Part shown: positions 34,391 to 44,952 of the stretch, in pieces
Layout: every line of letters starts with the position of its first letter
Numbering within the stretch: the stretch's first letter is position 1
Assembly: GCA_948567375.1 (NCBI GenBank)
Contig: OX419755.1
Location: forward strand, 73,598,944 to 73,662,943
Source: Lunularia cruciata
Taxonomy: Eukaryota; Streptophyta; Marchantiopsida; Lunulariales; Lunulariaceae
Direction: 5' to 3'
DNA: 64,000 nt
Translations under genes and position numbers: made by a program
The notes under the pieces: model-generated
What the model saw: only the letters and a program-made list of their open reading frames with translations
The model's database searches: none
What the model was told of the DNA's origin: nothing

Positions 34391-35079
34391 TGTAACACCC
34401 ATTTGTGCATGTGTGTGGTATTGTGATATTTAGCTTGGTATTACAAGTACTTAAGAGATATTATTTATATAGAGATAAAGGATGGTTCTATATTAGTCAT
34501 GGTTAGCTAAAGTTAGTCATAGCTAAGATAGATGGGACCTTACTTTAGAGGAAGTAGAAAAGATGAGCACCACTATTTTGGATTTTAGTGTGTTGACTTG
34601 GTATTATTCCTAGGTGTTTGGCTTTGGGGAAAGAGTTGAGAACTCTTGGGCCCGCAAGCCTTTTTGTTTTGGATTCTTCTTTAGTCCAAGGATAGCCCAT
34701 GTGAAGGAATCCTTGCTTTAGTGGTTGGGTCAAGATAAGACCACATGCTTAGGGGAATATGCCCATGTGAATGGATATTCCTTTCTACTTTTTGACTTTA
34801 CTTGACTTTTAGTCTAGTAACTTGAGTTACAACGGTAATTAGTAACTTTGGTACGTAACTATTTCACAAGTATATAAACAAGGGGTGAGGAGGTACTCAT
34901 CATCCTTTCATTTGCAACTATCTCTCTCATTGAGTTCTCTAGTGAGCAATGTCTTGAGTCTTGGAGTGTTAGCCTTGAGGAGTATGATGGAGTTTGGGTT
35001 CCTTGCCTTCTTAGTCCATGGTGCGCTACCATAATAGCCATCAGAGGTTCATCCTGAGTGAGAGACAGGCCGGCTCACA
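34391..35079 (+). repeat. 3' LTR of family 2 copy 2
   Basis: 689 bp, almost identical to the 5' LTR. A polypurine-like tract gtccgggggtaaa directly precedes it (34378-34390). Confidence 0.95.
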
Positions 35080-35089
35080 GGTCCTCATT

Positions 35090-35900
35090 GAATAAAAGGC
35101 CTTCCTTGATAGAGAAGGTGTTGTACTTCTTATTGCATGTTGTAAGGCAACCATGTACCATTTGGAAGAAAGGATCTTGGTGTAGAGCTGACTGAAACTT
35201 GTTTTGGACCTTGGAGTCGTCTGACACCGTTGAAATTGCCATTGTGATGAGAGGAAGAGACTTCAAATCAGGTCATTGTAATAAAGCATCAAGGATGACA
35301 TGGAACCGACCTGGTTTGTACTCAAGTTTGATGTCATACAGTTGGAGTTGTTCCTCCCATCGATGATGTCGACTCTTCATGTGTTCCAAGTGTAAGGTCT
35401 GCAACAATGGTTTGTGATCAGTTTACATGATCACTTGTTTCCCCAAGAGGTAATGCCTCTATACCTTGGTGGCGTATACCATTGCAAGTTGTTCTTGATC
35501 TCAAGCAGAGTAGTTTTGTTCAGCCATATTGAGTCGGCAAGACACAAAGGCAATGGGATGGAGTCCATATGGGAAATCTTGTTGCAACACGGCTCCAATT
35601 GCAAAGTTAGAAGCATCAAAATCAACCACACAAGGTAGTTGAAGATCATGTGGTTGAAGAATGGGTCTTGAAGACACCATATGCTTTAACTTCTGGAATG
35701 CTTCTTCATGCTTGGTGGTCCACTAGAAGCTCAAGTTATTTCCCAAGAGGTCAATCAATGGTGCAGCCACATGATCATAATAATGGATGAATTGTTGGTA
35801 AAAATTGGCCAATCCATTGAATGCCCATACTTCCGTAGCATCCTTTAGGGTAGGCCAATCAGTAATGGCCTTGATTTTTTCTTCTTCCATCTTGATCCCC
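35090..35900 (-). pseudogene. RNase H and connection region of chromovirus B
   Basis: Minus-strand segments show DFDASNFAIGAVLQQD, YSA (stop) DQEQLAMVYATK and TDHKPLLQTLHLEH, the three acidic RNase H motifs, with interspersed stops. Family 2 copy 2 interrupts the gene after about 35084. Confidence 0.7.
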
Positions 35901-36128
35901 TCTTATGAGATCTATGACCCAAGAAGGTAACCTGCTTTGCCAAAAGGCACACTTTGACTTCTTGCAGTAAAATTCCATTGTCATAGTCATCTTAGGACTT
36001 CTCGCATATGATTCATGTGTTTTGCCTCTGTCTTACTATAAATTAAGATATCATCCAAGAACACCACCACGGACCAATGCAATAGTCCATCTAGGTCAAA
36101 ATGTAATATGTATTTATGTAGCTATTGG

Positions 36129-36551
36129 TCAAAAAGCCAACACCTGATGCATTTGATCCATGAAGACTATTGGAGCATTAGTGAGTCCAAAAGGTAGAAC
36201 TCTCCACTCAAAATGCCCATACCTTGTACGAAAGGTAGTATTTTGCACATCCTCTCTATCAATAGGAATTTTCCAATAACCACTGCAAAGATCCAACTTG
36301 GAAAAGTAGCGTGCTCTACTTAGTTGATCAAGCAAGTCATCGATCCAAGGCAAGGGATATACATTTGTCACGGTTTGCTTATTGAGCCCATGGTAATCAG
36401 TACAAAAATGAAGTCCTCCATTCTTCTTTGGAACAAATAGTACCGGTGCTCCCCAAGGAGAGGTACTATGTTGTATGAAGTCCTTCTCCAACAACTCTGT
36501 AAGTGTTGTTTGGAACTCCTCCAACTCCTCTGGTGAGAGCCAAACTTGCAT
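36129..36551 (-). pseudogene. reverse transcriptase of chromovirus B (N-terminal half)
   Basis: The frame holds [53 protein letters not shown] and the LPFGLTNAP block (fingers and palm). The YxDD region past 36129 is broken by stops and frameshifts down to about 35900. Confidence 0.85.
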
Positions 36552-36599
36552 AGGTCAAGCCTTCAATCCCATTGGAACTAATCAAGCTCCCAATAGGCA

Positions 36600-37560
36600 G
36601 CTCAAAATCTCCTATTGGGATTCTTTGTTTCCCTGATCATTTGGTTCCACAAACTCCATCTGGGCAACTTGTCAAGGTTGCTCATTCCTAAGTGGATATT
36701 CAGCAATACAATATCCAACTTTGGCAACAAAAAAAACAACCTCCATTTTGTTATAATCTTTCTCTATCTGCTGCACCAAGTGGCCTCTGTTGGATAGCAT
36801 CAATCTCCATTGGTGCTAGTTCTTCCACCTGTGTATATTGTATAGGTAAGCTTGGTTTAAGTCAAGGTCAAGACCAAGTTGTTGCAACCAAGGAATCAAA
36901 GCGCTCAACCAATTGCATGGCTTCTTCTACATTTTGTGGTTCTTGCATGGTCACCTCCAATTTGGTTCATGACTTCAATCTCGGCACAAATTGATCCAAA
37001 ACTTCTCCTTCTTGTGCATCTGGAATTTGCATGATGATGTTCTGAAATTGTGTGATGTAGCCTCTTACAAAGCCAATCTGCTTCAACTCTACCAATTTAT
37101 CTCATGCGGCTTGGATGGCATTTATAGTTTGAAATCGACCAAGTATTGCATCCTTGAATTCTATCCATATCAAGATTGGTGCAACAATCTATTGTTCAGC
37201 TTGCTCCACTTGGAATTGCCACCAAAGTTTTTCCACACCATCCAATTGGCTAGAAGCCAAGGGAATCTGTTTCTGTTCATGTTGAAGATTGGTGGCTTCA
37301 AAGTAACGTTCATAATCAAACACAAAATTCTCCACTGTGGCCGGAAGATTCTTGCCTTCAAACACCTTGGGTTTTGGAAATCAAATATGATCTTCTCTAT
37401 CTTGGATTGGTGCTCTCTCTATATGTTCTCATTGCTGTTGGTCTTGTTCATCCAACAATCAAGTAAGGTGCTCAATTTGTTGTTACATCGCAAGGATAAC
37501 ATTTGGTATTGCCGCCATAGCTACTACTCTATCCTTCTACTCCCAATTTATCTAATTGAT
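36600..37560 (-). pseudogene. gag of chromovirus B
   Basis: The minus-strand frame with VFEGKNLPATVENFV near 37320-37370 continues into a capsid-like helical region with several stops. A cysteine-containing remnant (CFFC) near 36730 may be a zinc knuckle. No intact ATG-to-stop frame remains. Confidence 0.6.
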
Positions 37561-37776
37561 TAACACATAAATATAACACATCCACCTTTCTCCATAAGTG
37601 ACAATCAAAAGTAACAAGGGTTCCTCAGACACAGTGATCATATGGAGAAAATCTTGCCCAAAGCGTGAGGTGATGAATTGTGTGAAGTGATGCTTGGGTA
37701 ATATCTAGACATGAAAATCCTAATGGTTTGGCGGAAGTGGATTCAATGGTCCATAAATTCCATCCATCCCATTCTT

Positions 37777-37788
37777 GCTCTGATACCA
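37777..37788 (-). promoter_or_regulatory. primer-binding site, tRNA-iMet
   Basis: The minus strand reads TGGTATCAGAGC one base after the LTR end. This is the standard plant initiator-Met tRNA primer site and supports the LTR boundary. Confidence 0.9.
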
Positions 37789-37892
37789 ATGTAAAAGACC
37801 GAGGCCAAGGAGAGAAATAAGAGAATGGAAACTCACATTGGGACACTTGAATGTGGGAAACTCTAAATGCCTAGCATGAGCTTTGGCTTTAG

Positions 37893-37900
37893 TATTTATA
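37893..37900 (-). promoter_or_regulatory. TATA box of chromovirus B LTR
   Basis: TATAAATA on the minus strand inside the 5' LTR, conserved at 25592-25599 in the 3' LTR. Its place downstream of the GAA/TTC clusters marks those clusters as U3. Confidence 0.6.
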
Positions 37901-38131
37901 GGTAGCATACAAGGCCCTTGAGAAGCTTCTCAAGAAGCTTCCTCAAGCCGCTTTCTTAGAGTGCAAGCCAAGTTAACTAGGAAGCTTCTCAAGAAGCTTC
38001 CTTCTAGAAGCTGCCTACTTGGCATGCAAGCTAAGCTAGTTAGAAGCTTCTATAAGCTTCCTTCTAGAAGCTACTTACTTGAGGTGCAAACTAAGCTAGC
38101 CGGGAAGCTTCCCAAGAAGCTTCCTAGATAC

Positions 38132-38144
38132 TTCCGGAATATTC
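38132..38144 (-). promoter_or_regulatory. candidate heat shock element in 5' LTR
   Basis: TTCCGGAATATTC matches the TTCnnGAAnnTTC consensus for heat shock factor binding exactly. The same 13 bases occur in the 3' LTR at 25817-25829, and a second perfect triplet, GAAGCTTCTAGAAGC, is at 25742-25756. It lies about 230 bp upstream of the TATA box. Confidence 0.55.
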
Positions 38145-38214
38145 TAGGCTAATTTGTCTTATGTGCTACTTTGAAAGCCCGACTAACTTCATCGCTAAAC
38201 TCCATATTGTTACA

Positions 38215-38377
38215 CCAAAGGAGCACCTTCTCTTTATTATATAGACAAAGAGGATCTCCTCTGAGGAAGTTCCACCATAGGATTAGGCACGTAGATAGGT
38301 GACATGTTAGCAAGCTCCACCCTTGGATTACTTACTTGGATTGGTGACATGTCGGTCCTAATCCTATCTGCTTTGTC
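38215..38377 (-). repeat. rest of chromovirus LTR interrupted by chromovirus B
   Basis: Continuation of the piece at 25415-25482; it includes the reverse complement of the tatataataaagagaaggtg promoter block. It ends abruptly at family 2 copy 3. Confidence 0.65.
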
Positions 38378-39086
38378 TGTAACACCCATTTATGCATGTG
38401 TGTGATATTATGATATTTAGCTTAGTATTATAAATACTTGAGAGATATTATTTATATGGAGATAAAAGATGGTTCTATATTAGTCATGATTAGCTAAATT
38501 TAGTCATAGCTAAGATAGTAGGGACCTTACTTTAGAGGAAATAGAAAAGATGAGCACCACTATTTTGGATTCTAGTGTGTTGACTTAATATTATTCCTAG
38601 GTGTTTGGCTTTGAGGAAAGAGTTGAGAACTCTTGGGCCCGCAAGCCTTTTTGTTTTTGGATTCTTCTATAGTCCAAGGATAGCCCATGTGAAGGAATCC
38701 TTGACTTAGTGGTCTCTAAGCATGTGATCTTATCTTGACCCAAGATAAGATCACATGCTTAGAGGAATATGCCCATGTAAATGGATATTCTTTTATACTT
38801 TTTTGACTTTACTTGAATTTTAGTCTAGTAACTTGAGTTACTCCAGTAATTAGTAACTTTGGTGCGCAACTATTTCATAAGTATATAAACTAGGGATGAG
38901 GAGTTACTCATCATCCTTTCATTTGCAATTATCTCTCTCTCATTGAGTTCTCTAGTGAGCAATGTCTTGGAGTGTTAGCCTTGGAAGAGTATGATGGAGT
39001 TGGGGTTCCTTGCCTTCTTAGTACATGGTGCGCTACCATAATAGCCATCAGAGGTTCATCTTGAATGAGAGACAGCCCGTCTAACA
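38378..39086 (+). repeat. 5' LTR of family 2 copy 3
   Basis: TGTAACACCC...CGTCTAACA, 709 bp and clearly more diverged than copy 2. It includes a local inverted duplication at about 38714-38765 (gcatgtgatcttatcttgacccaagataagatcacatgc). Confidence 0.9.
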
Positions 39087-40258
39087 TTTTTGGTTTTGTT
39101 GTCAAGACCTCTCTAGAAAGCAAGATAATGTTCCGCATACAATTCTATATTAGACATAAGGAGGCTATGAGAGCTCACTTGGAGAGAACTTTAGGGGAGG
39201 AGAGGGCTGAATTTTTTTAAAGAACATGGATCCATTTATATACCCTATAGTTAATTATGATGTCTTTGAGGTGATTTTGTACATCTTGTACACTTGAGAG
39301 GATTTGGAGAGATTGTGTGATGTGGGTTGCAAATTTTGGGGATTAAGGTAATTTTGGGCAAAATCTCAAGTTTGAGATCTGGAGTCAAAATTTCTACACA
39401 TGATATCTTGGGTTATCTTTCAGTTAGCACACTTGAAATTTTTGTGAGAGCTACTAGGCACACTGGGCTAGAAATTTTGAAAGTAGGGTAAAGTACTCCC
39501 GCAACTACATGCTCTCTAGAAAATTGTACATAGTCTCCCATTTCTTCAATTTTAAGTGAATTTTCCTAAAAATTTCTAAGAAAATTCAATGCATTATATC
39601 CTACTTGTTGAATTAAAAATTAGAGAGATATCATTCTTGTGGAAAGAGTTATGAGTTTTTAAAGTGAGGGGGGTGGTTTTTAGACCAAATCTGAAATATG
39701 TGTGCTGAATAGAAAGGTGTCTACAACAAATGGCTCAACAAAAAGATATGAAAATTTGTAGGGAGGGATGCCCTGGAATTTTGATCAAGTGTGAAAATTT
39801 TCAAAAGACTATGATATATAAGTTGAGAGATTTGAGTGACATTGTGAGGAAGGCTCAATTCTATAGAGTTGAGATCTCATGCATGAGGAGTTTCAGAGCA
39901 ACAAAAGACATGTTTGAGTGTTTAGAATCATCTTGGGAACATGGAGGGTCATCAAGAGAGGGAATTGAGACTATGCAAGGTTCTTCAAAGGTTTGAGGTG
40001 ATTGTAAGGATGGATTTGAGGAAAGAGAGTTTCAAATAGAATTTGAAGAGAGTATTGAGAGGATCCAAAAACCTACACCACTTGGAGGAAAGAGTGAGTC
40101 TAAGTGCTTTCTATGTGGAGAGAAGGGACATAAGGCAAGTTCATATCCATTGAACTTTGAGAGTAAGAAATTGAGGGAAAGGAGAGGATTACTTGACTTA
40201 GGTTTCCATGTTGGACCTTCTTCACCAAGATTGGGAGGTAGAAGATCTAAGACCAAGG
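39087..40258 (+). pseudogene. leader and first half of zinc-knuckle ORF, family 2 copy 3
   Basis: Matches 27950-29127 of copy 2. A decayed primer site (tggttttgttgtcaagac) follows the LTR. Frame 39730-39996 corresponds to 28679-28864 but is open further upstream (MAQQKDMK), showing that the upstream reading frame once extended through this stretch. The zinc-knuckle ORF is cut at gaccAAGG by the insertion at 40259 and resumes at 52652. Confidence 0.7.
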
Positions 40259-40496
40259 TGTCACGCCATTTGTAGTGCCGCATCTAGATGCTCAGACACT
40301 GGAGTTCCAGTGATAGTAGTTAGAGTTATTTTAGCAATTTCTCAAAGACTACTTTCCGACGGTCAGATTTTGTGTTTGGGGTACCGACTTCACGGTGGAG
40401 CCCACTATCACTTTGCACCGTTTGCACCATTGAGTGTGCCGTCAGCAAGACCGTTAGGGTTTCAGAGCTAGCTCGAGTCCAGGGAGTATAGTTTCA

Positions 40497-40520
40497 AAGT
40501 GAGCTCCAGAGAGCTCACTT
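40497..40520. repeat. perfect hairpin in methyltransferase-family 5' end
   Basis: aagtgagctc, loop caga, gagctcactt: a 10-bp stem with a 4-base loop about 240 bp from the element's left end. It is kept in all three copies (near 50000-50024 and near 52334-52357). Confidence 0.6.
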
Positions 40521-40877
40521 CTCTAATGTTGAGCCTTTGAGTTCCTGGCTATGGTGGACAAAGGCCGGCGAGCGTCACCTGGATTCTCTATGCTTGAGTG
40601 GGTGTGGTTTGACTGTAATCAGTGCACAATTGTTGGCAGTTTATAGAGTGATAGATCAAGTACTGATCTGAGTTGAGTTGAGTTGAGAGTGGTAAGCAAT
40701 CTGATTACATCAAAGAAGTGAAGTCAGGGGGAAATCAAGTGCAAGAACTTTGAGTGTTGGTGGTATCTCCAAGCTCGGTGGATTGTTGGTAGCTCGATTC
40801 AAGTTCAATGTTTCCCTAGTGTAGAAGCTCATTTGATTGATGCACATTTGGTAGTAAGGCCGACGGTCTGCGAAAGC

Positions 40878-40983
40878 TGTCGTGCGTATATACATCGCTA
40901 CACAACATACATCGCTGTCAACATCATACACTATAAAAGCACAACTCACACATAAGTCATACATAGACTCTAAAGTGCCACAA
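40878..40983 (-). repeat. right-end segment of the methyltransferase element (about 106 bp)
   Basis: TTGTGGCACTTTAG...CGCACGACA on the minus strand, following the purine tract CTAGGGGGGCGA (about 40984-40995). It also occurs at 51987-52089 (end altered to cgcacga) and 52541-52647. It contains a TATA-like TTTATAG. In a normal LTR element the tract would be followed by a full LTR, but here only 106 bp follow before the AAGC flank. Confidence 0.75.
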
Positions 40984-41151
40984 TCGCCCCCCTAGCTGGC
41001 GGTTAGGTCCCTCTAACTCCAGATAGCCATCTACTCTAAGTATATGGTATACCCTCTAATGGGCAAAGATCAGGAGGCCGGGTGCTATGGAGCCCCATCG
41101 TTAGTCGCCTGTCTGCAATCTATACCATATAAAGAATGAACTAGCTATAGG

Positions 41152-41868
41152 TCAAGTACATCTAGGACATAACCACTGTCCCTGAGGAACCACCGTGAGG
41201 GGAGGAGTCATACATGCCATATGCCATCCTCTCGAACAGCTATCACACACTAACATAGTAGCAGCTCCACCAGAAGAGCCACATAACATACACCTCAAGC
41301 TTGCACGTACAAGTGCCAAGCTTGGGTCCATAGTACCATCAATGTTTGGGAGGTGGCATGGCGCACAATTGTGCACATGATCCTTCCAAACAACACCATC
41401 ACGTCCTTCTAACACAAGGACTCCAGATGGCAAAACCTCACGCACTCTCAAGATAGTGCGGCCTGTAGAAACATCAAGTGTCGTCGGTGCTGTCTGCTGT
41501 AGATATACATAGTCGCCTGGATGAAATCGACGGATCGAGGGTCTATAACCTCCTCCTCGAATGGTAGCATAGCGTAAAGTATCTCTATGCTGAGCAATTG
41601 CCAAGTTCTCGAAGGCCATCGGCATCACTCTCCAAAAGATCTCTGCCCGCTGAGAACATGCGCTCATCCATACATCAGGGTCATCCAAGTCCAAAACTAC
41701 AGTAGCATCTCGACGAATGGCTGCAGGTAAATCTGGATCTCGTCCATAGAGTAGAAAGTATGGAGAGAAGGATGCTAAGGAGGCTTGCTGGCTGAACCGA
41801 TAGCCCATGGCCAACCAAGGTAATTGGAGATCCCAATCTCCCAAGTGGCCTCTCTGCAAACCATACTT
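41152..41868 (-). CDS. integrase C-terminal region and PHD finger
   Basis: In the same frame as the preceding part. It starts with GDWDLQLPWLAMGYRFSQQ and YFLLYGRDPDLP, the end of the integrase core. Then comes the C-terminal domain with FHPGDYVYLQQ and ILRVREVLPSGVLVLEGRDG. The last 50 residues form a C4HC3 PHD finger: CMLC, then CDSC, then H and C in WHMAC, then CPRC at the very end. PHD fingers usually read histone H3 tails. Chromoviruses use a chromodomain at this place, so the PHD finger may serve integration targeting. The finger is also preserved at 51706-51830 and, up to the window end, at 63910-64000. Confidence 0.88.
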   Translation of the reverse strand, partial: KYGLQRGHLGDWDLQLPWLAMGYRFSQQASLASFSPYFLLYGRDPDLPAAIRRDATVVLDLDDPDVWMSACSQRAEIFWRVMPMAFENLAIAQHRDTLRYATIRGGGYRPSIRRFHPGDYVYLQQTAPTTLDVSTGRTILRVREVLPSGVLVLEGRDGVVWKDHVHNCAPCHLPNIDGTMDPSLALVRASLRCMLCGSSGGAATMLVCDSCSRGWHMACMTPPLTVVPQGQWLCPRCT

Positions 41869-44265
41869 TCACAATCCTCTCTTCACCGTCTGAACCACTC
41901 TCTCTGCTAAGCCATCTGCCTTAGGGTGATCTCGGGATGTAGTACGATGATCAATCAAAGCCTTGTCACACAAGACCTGAAACTCTCCCAAGAACTCTGT
42001 ACCCTGATCAGTCAAAACCTCAGCTGGTGCACCAAAATGACTAAGAACTCGATCCAGGAACGAGTAAGCTGTCCCTTCACTAGACTTGTCAGGAAGTGCC
42101 ACCAACTCAATCCACTTGGAGAAGTGCTCCACCATCACCAAAACATACCGATGATGTCTCACAGTCAGCGGTAAAGGTCCAGCGAAGTCCAAACTCCAAC
42201 GGTAACCCAATCCCATGATAGGTAATGGGTATAACTGTGGCGTAGGAGCATTGAATGATGCTCTAACTCGGTCACAAACCACACATCTGGCAACAAACTG
42301 TTGTACCTCGGTGTGCATACCGCGCCACCAATAATGACTCTGGAGTAAGCTATATGTACGCTTTACTCCAAAATGTCCTAGCTCCTCATGAGCATGACGG
42401 ACCAACTGTGGTCTCTGTGATGGAAGTGGTACTACTCGCACTCTACCATCCTCCCATACACGCAAAAGGTGTCTACCCTCCAATCTGAACCGTCTGGCTC
42501 GCTGAAGAACATGGTCTCTCTCCTTGGCCCCAACTGTGCCACCCACAACACCAGTGCGAAGATAGTCCATCACTAAGACATCATCATGAATGTCTCGCTG
42601 AACTGTACCAATATCTTCACTCTCTGGATCTGTGACCACAATAACTCCTCCTGTATGCGCTGAGAGACATACCACCAATGTCTCTGCAAATATACACAAA
42701 AAGGCTGATGCATGCCAACCTGGCACCATCTCCTCATCTGTCTCACCATGCCAACGTGCTCCGGTCTGATCCTGCTGGCTGGGACATGGGTTTCTACTCA
42801 ACCCATCTGCATCACGGTTCACCACTCCAGGTCTGTGAACAACCGTGAAATCATACTCCTGTAAAATCAGAGCCCATCGTGCAAGCTTCCCTGAAAGCTT
42901 GTCGGACTCCATCAACCACTTCAGCGGCTGATGATCAGTGATGAGAGTGAAGGGGTTACCAAATAGGTAACATCGGAAATGTGCTACTGCCCAAACTGCT
43001 GCCAAGCACTCTCCCTCATATGAACTATACTTTGCCTCCGCTGAATTGTTGGAGCGACTAGCATAGGCCACCACAAACTCCTTCTCCTCATCATCATGCT
43101 GGGTGAGCACCGCTCCAAGCCCCAACATACTCCAATCAGTGTGAACTTGAAATGGTCGTCCCCTGATCGGTCTCCTCAAAATAGGAGCAGATGTCAACCT
43201 CTCCTTGAGCTCTACAAAAGCTCTCTCCTGCTCATCTCCCCACCACCACTCCTGTGTAAGCTTGGTCAGCTTCGTCAAGGCCTTGGCAATGGCACTAAAT
43301 CCTCTAACATAGCGGCGATAGAAGTTCGCCAACCCAAGGAATGCTCGCACTCTGCTCACATCCGTAGGCCGAGGGATACGTGCAATAGCCTCCACCTTGG
43401 TCTGCTGGACACCAAGTCCTCCGGGGTAGATAGTGTGACCCAAATACTCAACCTGCTCATGGAAGAACCTACACTTCCCAGGATGTAATTTGAGTCCATG
43501 AGATCTCAACCTCTCAAACACCTCCAACAACTCATGCTCATGCTCCTCCACAGTAGTGCTATACACCAAAATGTCATCAATATAGCACCGAGCAAAATCC
43601 AGTCCAGCTAGGATCCTATCCATGACCCTCTGGAACTCAGCAGGAGCATTCTTCAACCCAAATGGTAAGAACCTCCACTGATATAACACATCCTTGCCGT
43701 GAGGATCAATAGCCCAAAATGCTGTCTTGGACTTATCCTCCTCCTTGATCGGCAACTGATGATATCCCGCTCGAAGATCCAAAGTACTGAAGACCTTTGC
43801 ATGCCCAATCGCATCAAAAATCTCCTCCGGTGTAGGCATGGCATACCGATCAGCCCTGGTCTGTCGGTTGATAGGACGGTAATCTCCACACATTCGCCTA
43901 TCAGTATAGTTGCCATGCATATCCTTCTTGGCTGGCATCACTGTCGCTGATGCATACTCTCCATGTGAAATCTCCACCAAACCAGCCTCAAAAAGGTCAC
44001 TACTCTGGCTCTGAATCAATGTCCTCTCCATCTCACTATATCAATAAGGACGTCGGAAAACAGGTGTGTCGCTAGTCAGCTCAATCCGTATACCAGGTCC
44101 CTTCAGAGCACCCAAATCCTTCATACTGAAGGCAAAACAACTCGTGTGACTCCTCAAGAACCTCCAAACCCTCCGTCTTTCCTCTCCAGTAAGCTTGGGT
44201 CCAAGATCTGGCTCCCAAGTATCCTCTGTAACTGTAGTAGGAGTGGAAGACGTACTGACTGGCTG
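41869..44265 (-). CDS. RT, RNase H and integrase of the methyltransferase element
   Basis: Continues the same frame after a TAG at 44266-44268, with a TGA at 44041-44043. From 44031 it is open for 720 codons. RT shows VMPAKKD, CGDYRPINRQT, FSTLDLRAGYHQL, FLPFGLKNAPAEF and catalytic YIDD (Tyr150-Asp153). RNase H shows HTDWSMLGLGAVL, YEGECLAAVWA, ITDHQPLKWL and NRDADGLSR. Integrase shows HEELGHFGVKRT and CVVCDRV (HHCC), SLDFAGP, LTDQGTEF and DGLAERVVQ, giving the D, D, E triad with about 34 residues between the last two. All catalytic residues are present. The stop at 41869-41871 is TGA where a related copy (63340) has TGG. Confidence 0.92.
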
Positions 44266-44952
44266 CTATACTGGGCCCTTGGGAGCAATGGTGTCATGCT
44301 CCCGACCACTAGAGGTCCCAACCTCTGTGTGAAAAACTCCCTCCACTCTGGCTGCAAGCTCCATACGTCCTCTGGCTGCATCCCATGTGGACCAAGGGTG
44401 TAATCCAAGTAGCCCACGCTCACCTGGATGGACTCCAAGTAGACCACTCTCCCTAGTAGCTACTGGATGTGTCCCAAGAATACCATGTCCACTCGGTCCA
44501 TCGCCCCCAGCATGTGCCTGAATCGTCTCGATAGGCACAGGGCTCACAAGTGTCCGAGTGGTGATGCCTATCAAGCGCATCCTACGCTGCTCTGCCAAAC
44601 CAAGGCTCACAATCCAGGTCAAACAGTTCAGGTCCATAGCATGACCTAACACCTGATGCCTAGATGCCTCTGACACTGCTGGAACAGCGGTAATACCGGT
44701 GCGAAAACCCATCGCCCACTCTCTCTCATCAGCATTGGGCTCCACCAACTATTGTAACTGTGAGTCCCAAACAAGTCCAGGTCCTCCCTCTCGAAAAGCA
44801 TGAGAGCCTGGGAAACTCATGAGTGTGGGAAATGCAGCTCTAGGCTGTCCAACTAGGTTCACCACTGCCATAGGTGACCTATCAGCCACTACCACTGTCT
44901 GAGACTGACGCCCAACATCCAAGATATCATCAACAAGGATGTGGTCAAGTCG
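44266..44952 (-). CDS. methyltransferase C-terminal part (target recognition, motifs IX and X) and linker
   Basis: In frame with the preceding part and broken by TAG codons at 44749-44751 and 44266-44268. Upstream of 44751 the frame has a hydrophobic block ending in FPTLMSFPGSHAFREGGPG, as expected for a target-recognition region. Then come NADEREWAMGF (motif IX type) and RHQVLGHAMDLNCLTWI (motif X type, LG..M), the usual end of C5-methyltransferases. This completes the domain at about 310 residues. A Gly/His-rich linker with repeated LLG.HP segments follows before the RT. Confidence 0.7.

Larger units (their letters stand above)
27261..35079 (+). mobile_element. family 2 Ty3/gypsy element, copy 2 (young, nearly intact)
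   Basis: A 7.8-kb plus-strand element with two 689-bp LTRs (27261-27949 and 34391-35079). I see only one base difference between them (27910 region, cta against cca). The target duplication is GGTC (27257-27260 and 35080-35083). The gene order matches copy 1. The coding region has one stop in gag, a one-base insertion near 33318, a stop in integrase near 33473 and a frameshift near 34070. It is therefore recent but not autonomous. It interrupts chromovirus B. Confidence 0.95.
25483..38214 (-). mobile_element. chromovirus B, minus strand, split by family 2 copy 2
   Basis: LTRs at 25483-25899 and 37790-38214 flank gag, RT, RNase H, integrase and a chromodomain on the minus strand. A canonical tRNA-iMet primer site (TGGTATCAGAGC) lies at 37777-37788. 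The flanks are GCAAA (25478-25482) and CCAAA (38215-38219), a 5-bp target duplication with one change. It was inserted in the LTR of another chromovirus. Family 2 copy 2 (27261-35079) lies between its integrase and RNase H. All genes are broken. Confidence 0.88.
37790..38214 (-). repeat. 5' LTR of chromovirus B with heat-shock-element-like motifs
   Basis: It runs TGTAACAATATGG to CTTTTACA on the minus strand. The TATA box TATAAATA is at 37893-37900. Upstream of it (37920-38145) lie at least four clusters of GAA/TTC blocks, including TTCCGGAATATTC at 38132-38144, a perfect three-unit heat shock element, and repeated GAAGCTTC palindromes. This arrangement resembles heat-responsive retrotransposon promoters, but induction is only inferred. 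Confidence 0.85.

Noticed and set aside
34859-35041. Small frames in family 2 LTRs (MAIMVAHHGLRRQGTQTPSYSS type), seen at 8875, 15939, 34859, 38929 and 59738
   Set aside because: They recur only because LTRs recur. They are short, vary in frame and lie in the R/U5 part of the LTR.
40710-40964. Minus-strand 84-codon frame before the PHD gene end
   Set aside because: It spans the junction between two element copies and is not conserved at 52561, so it is a chance frame.
44154-44447. 97-codon minus-strand frame with LPLLLQL
   Set aside because: It is out of frame with the polyprotein, which continues on both sides. A shadow frame.
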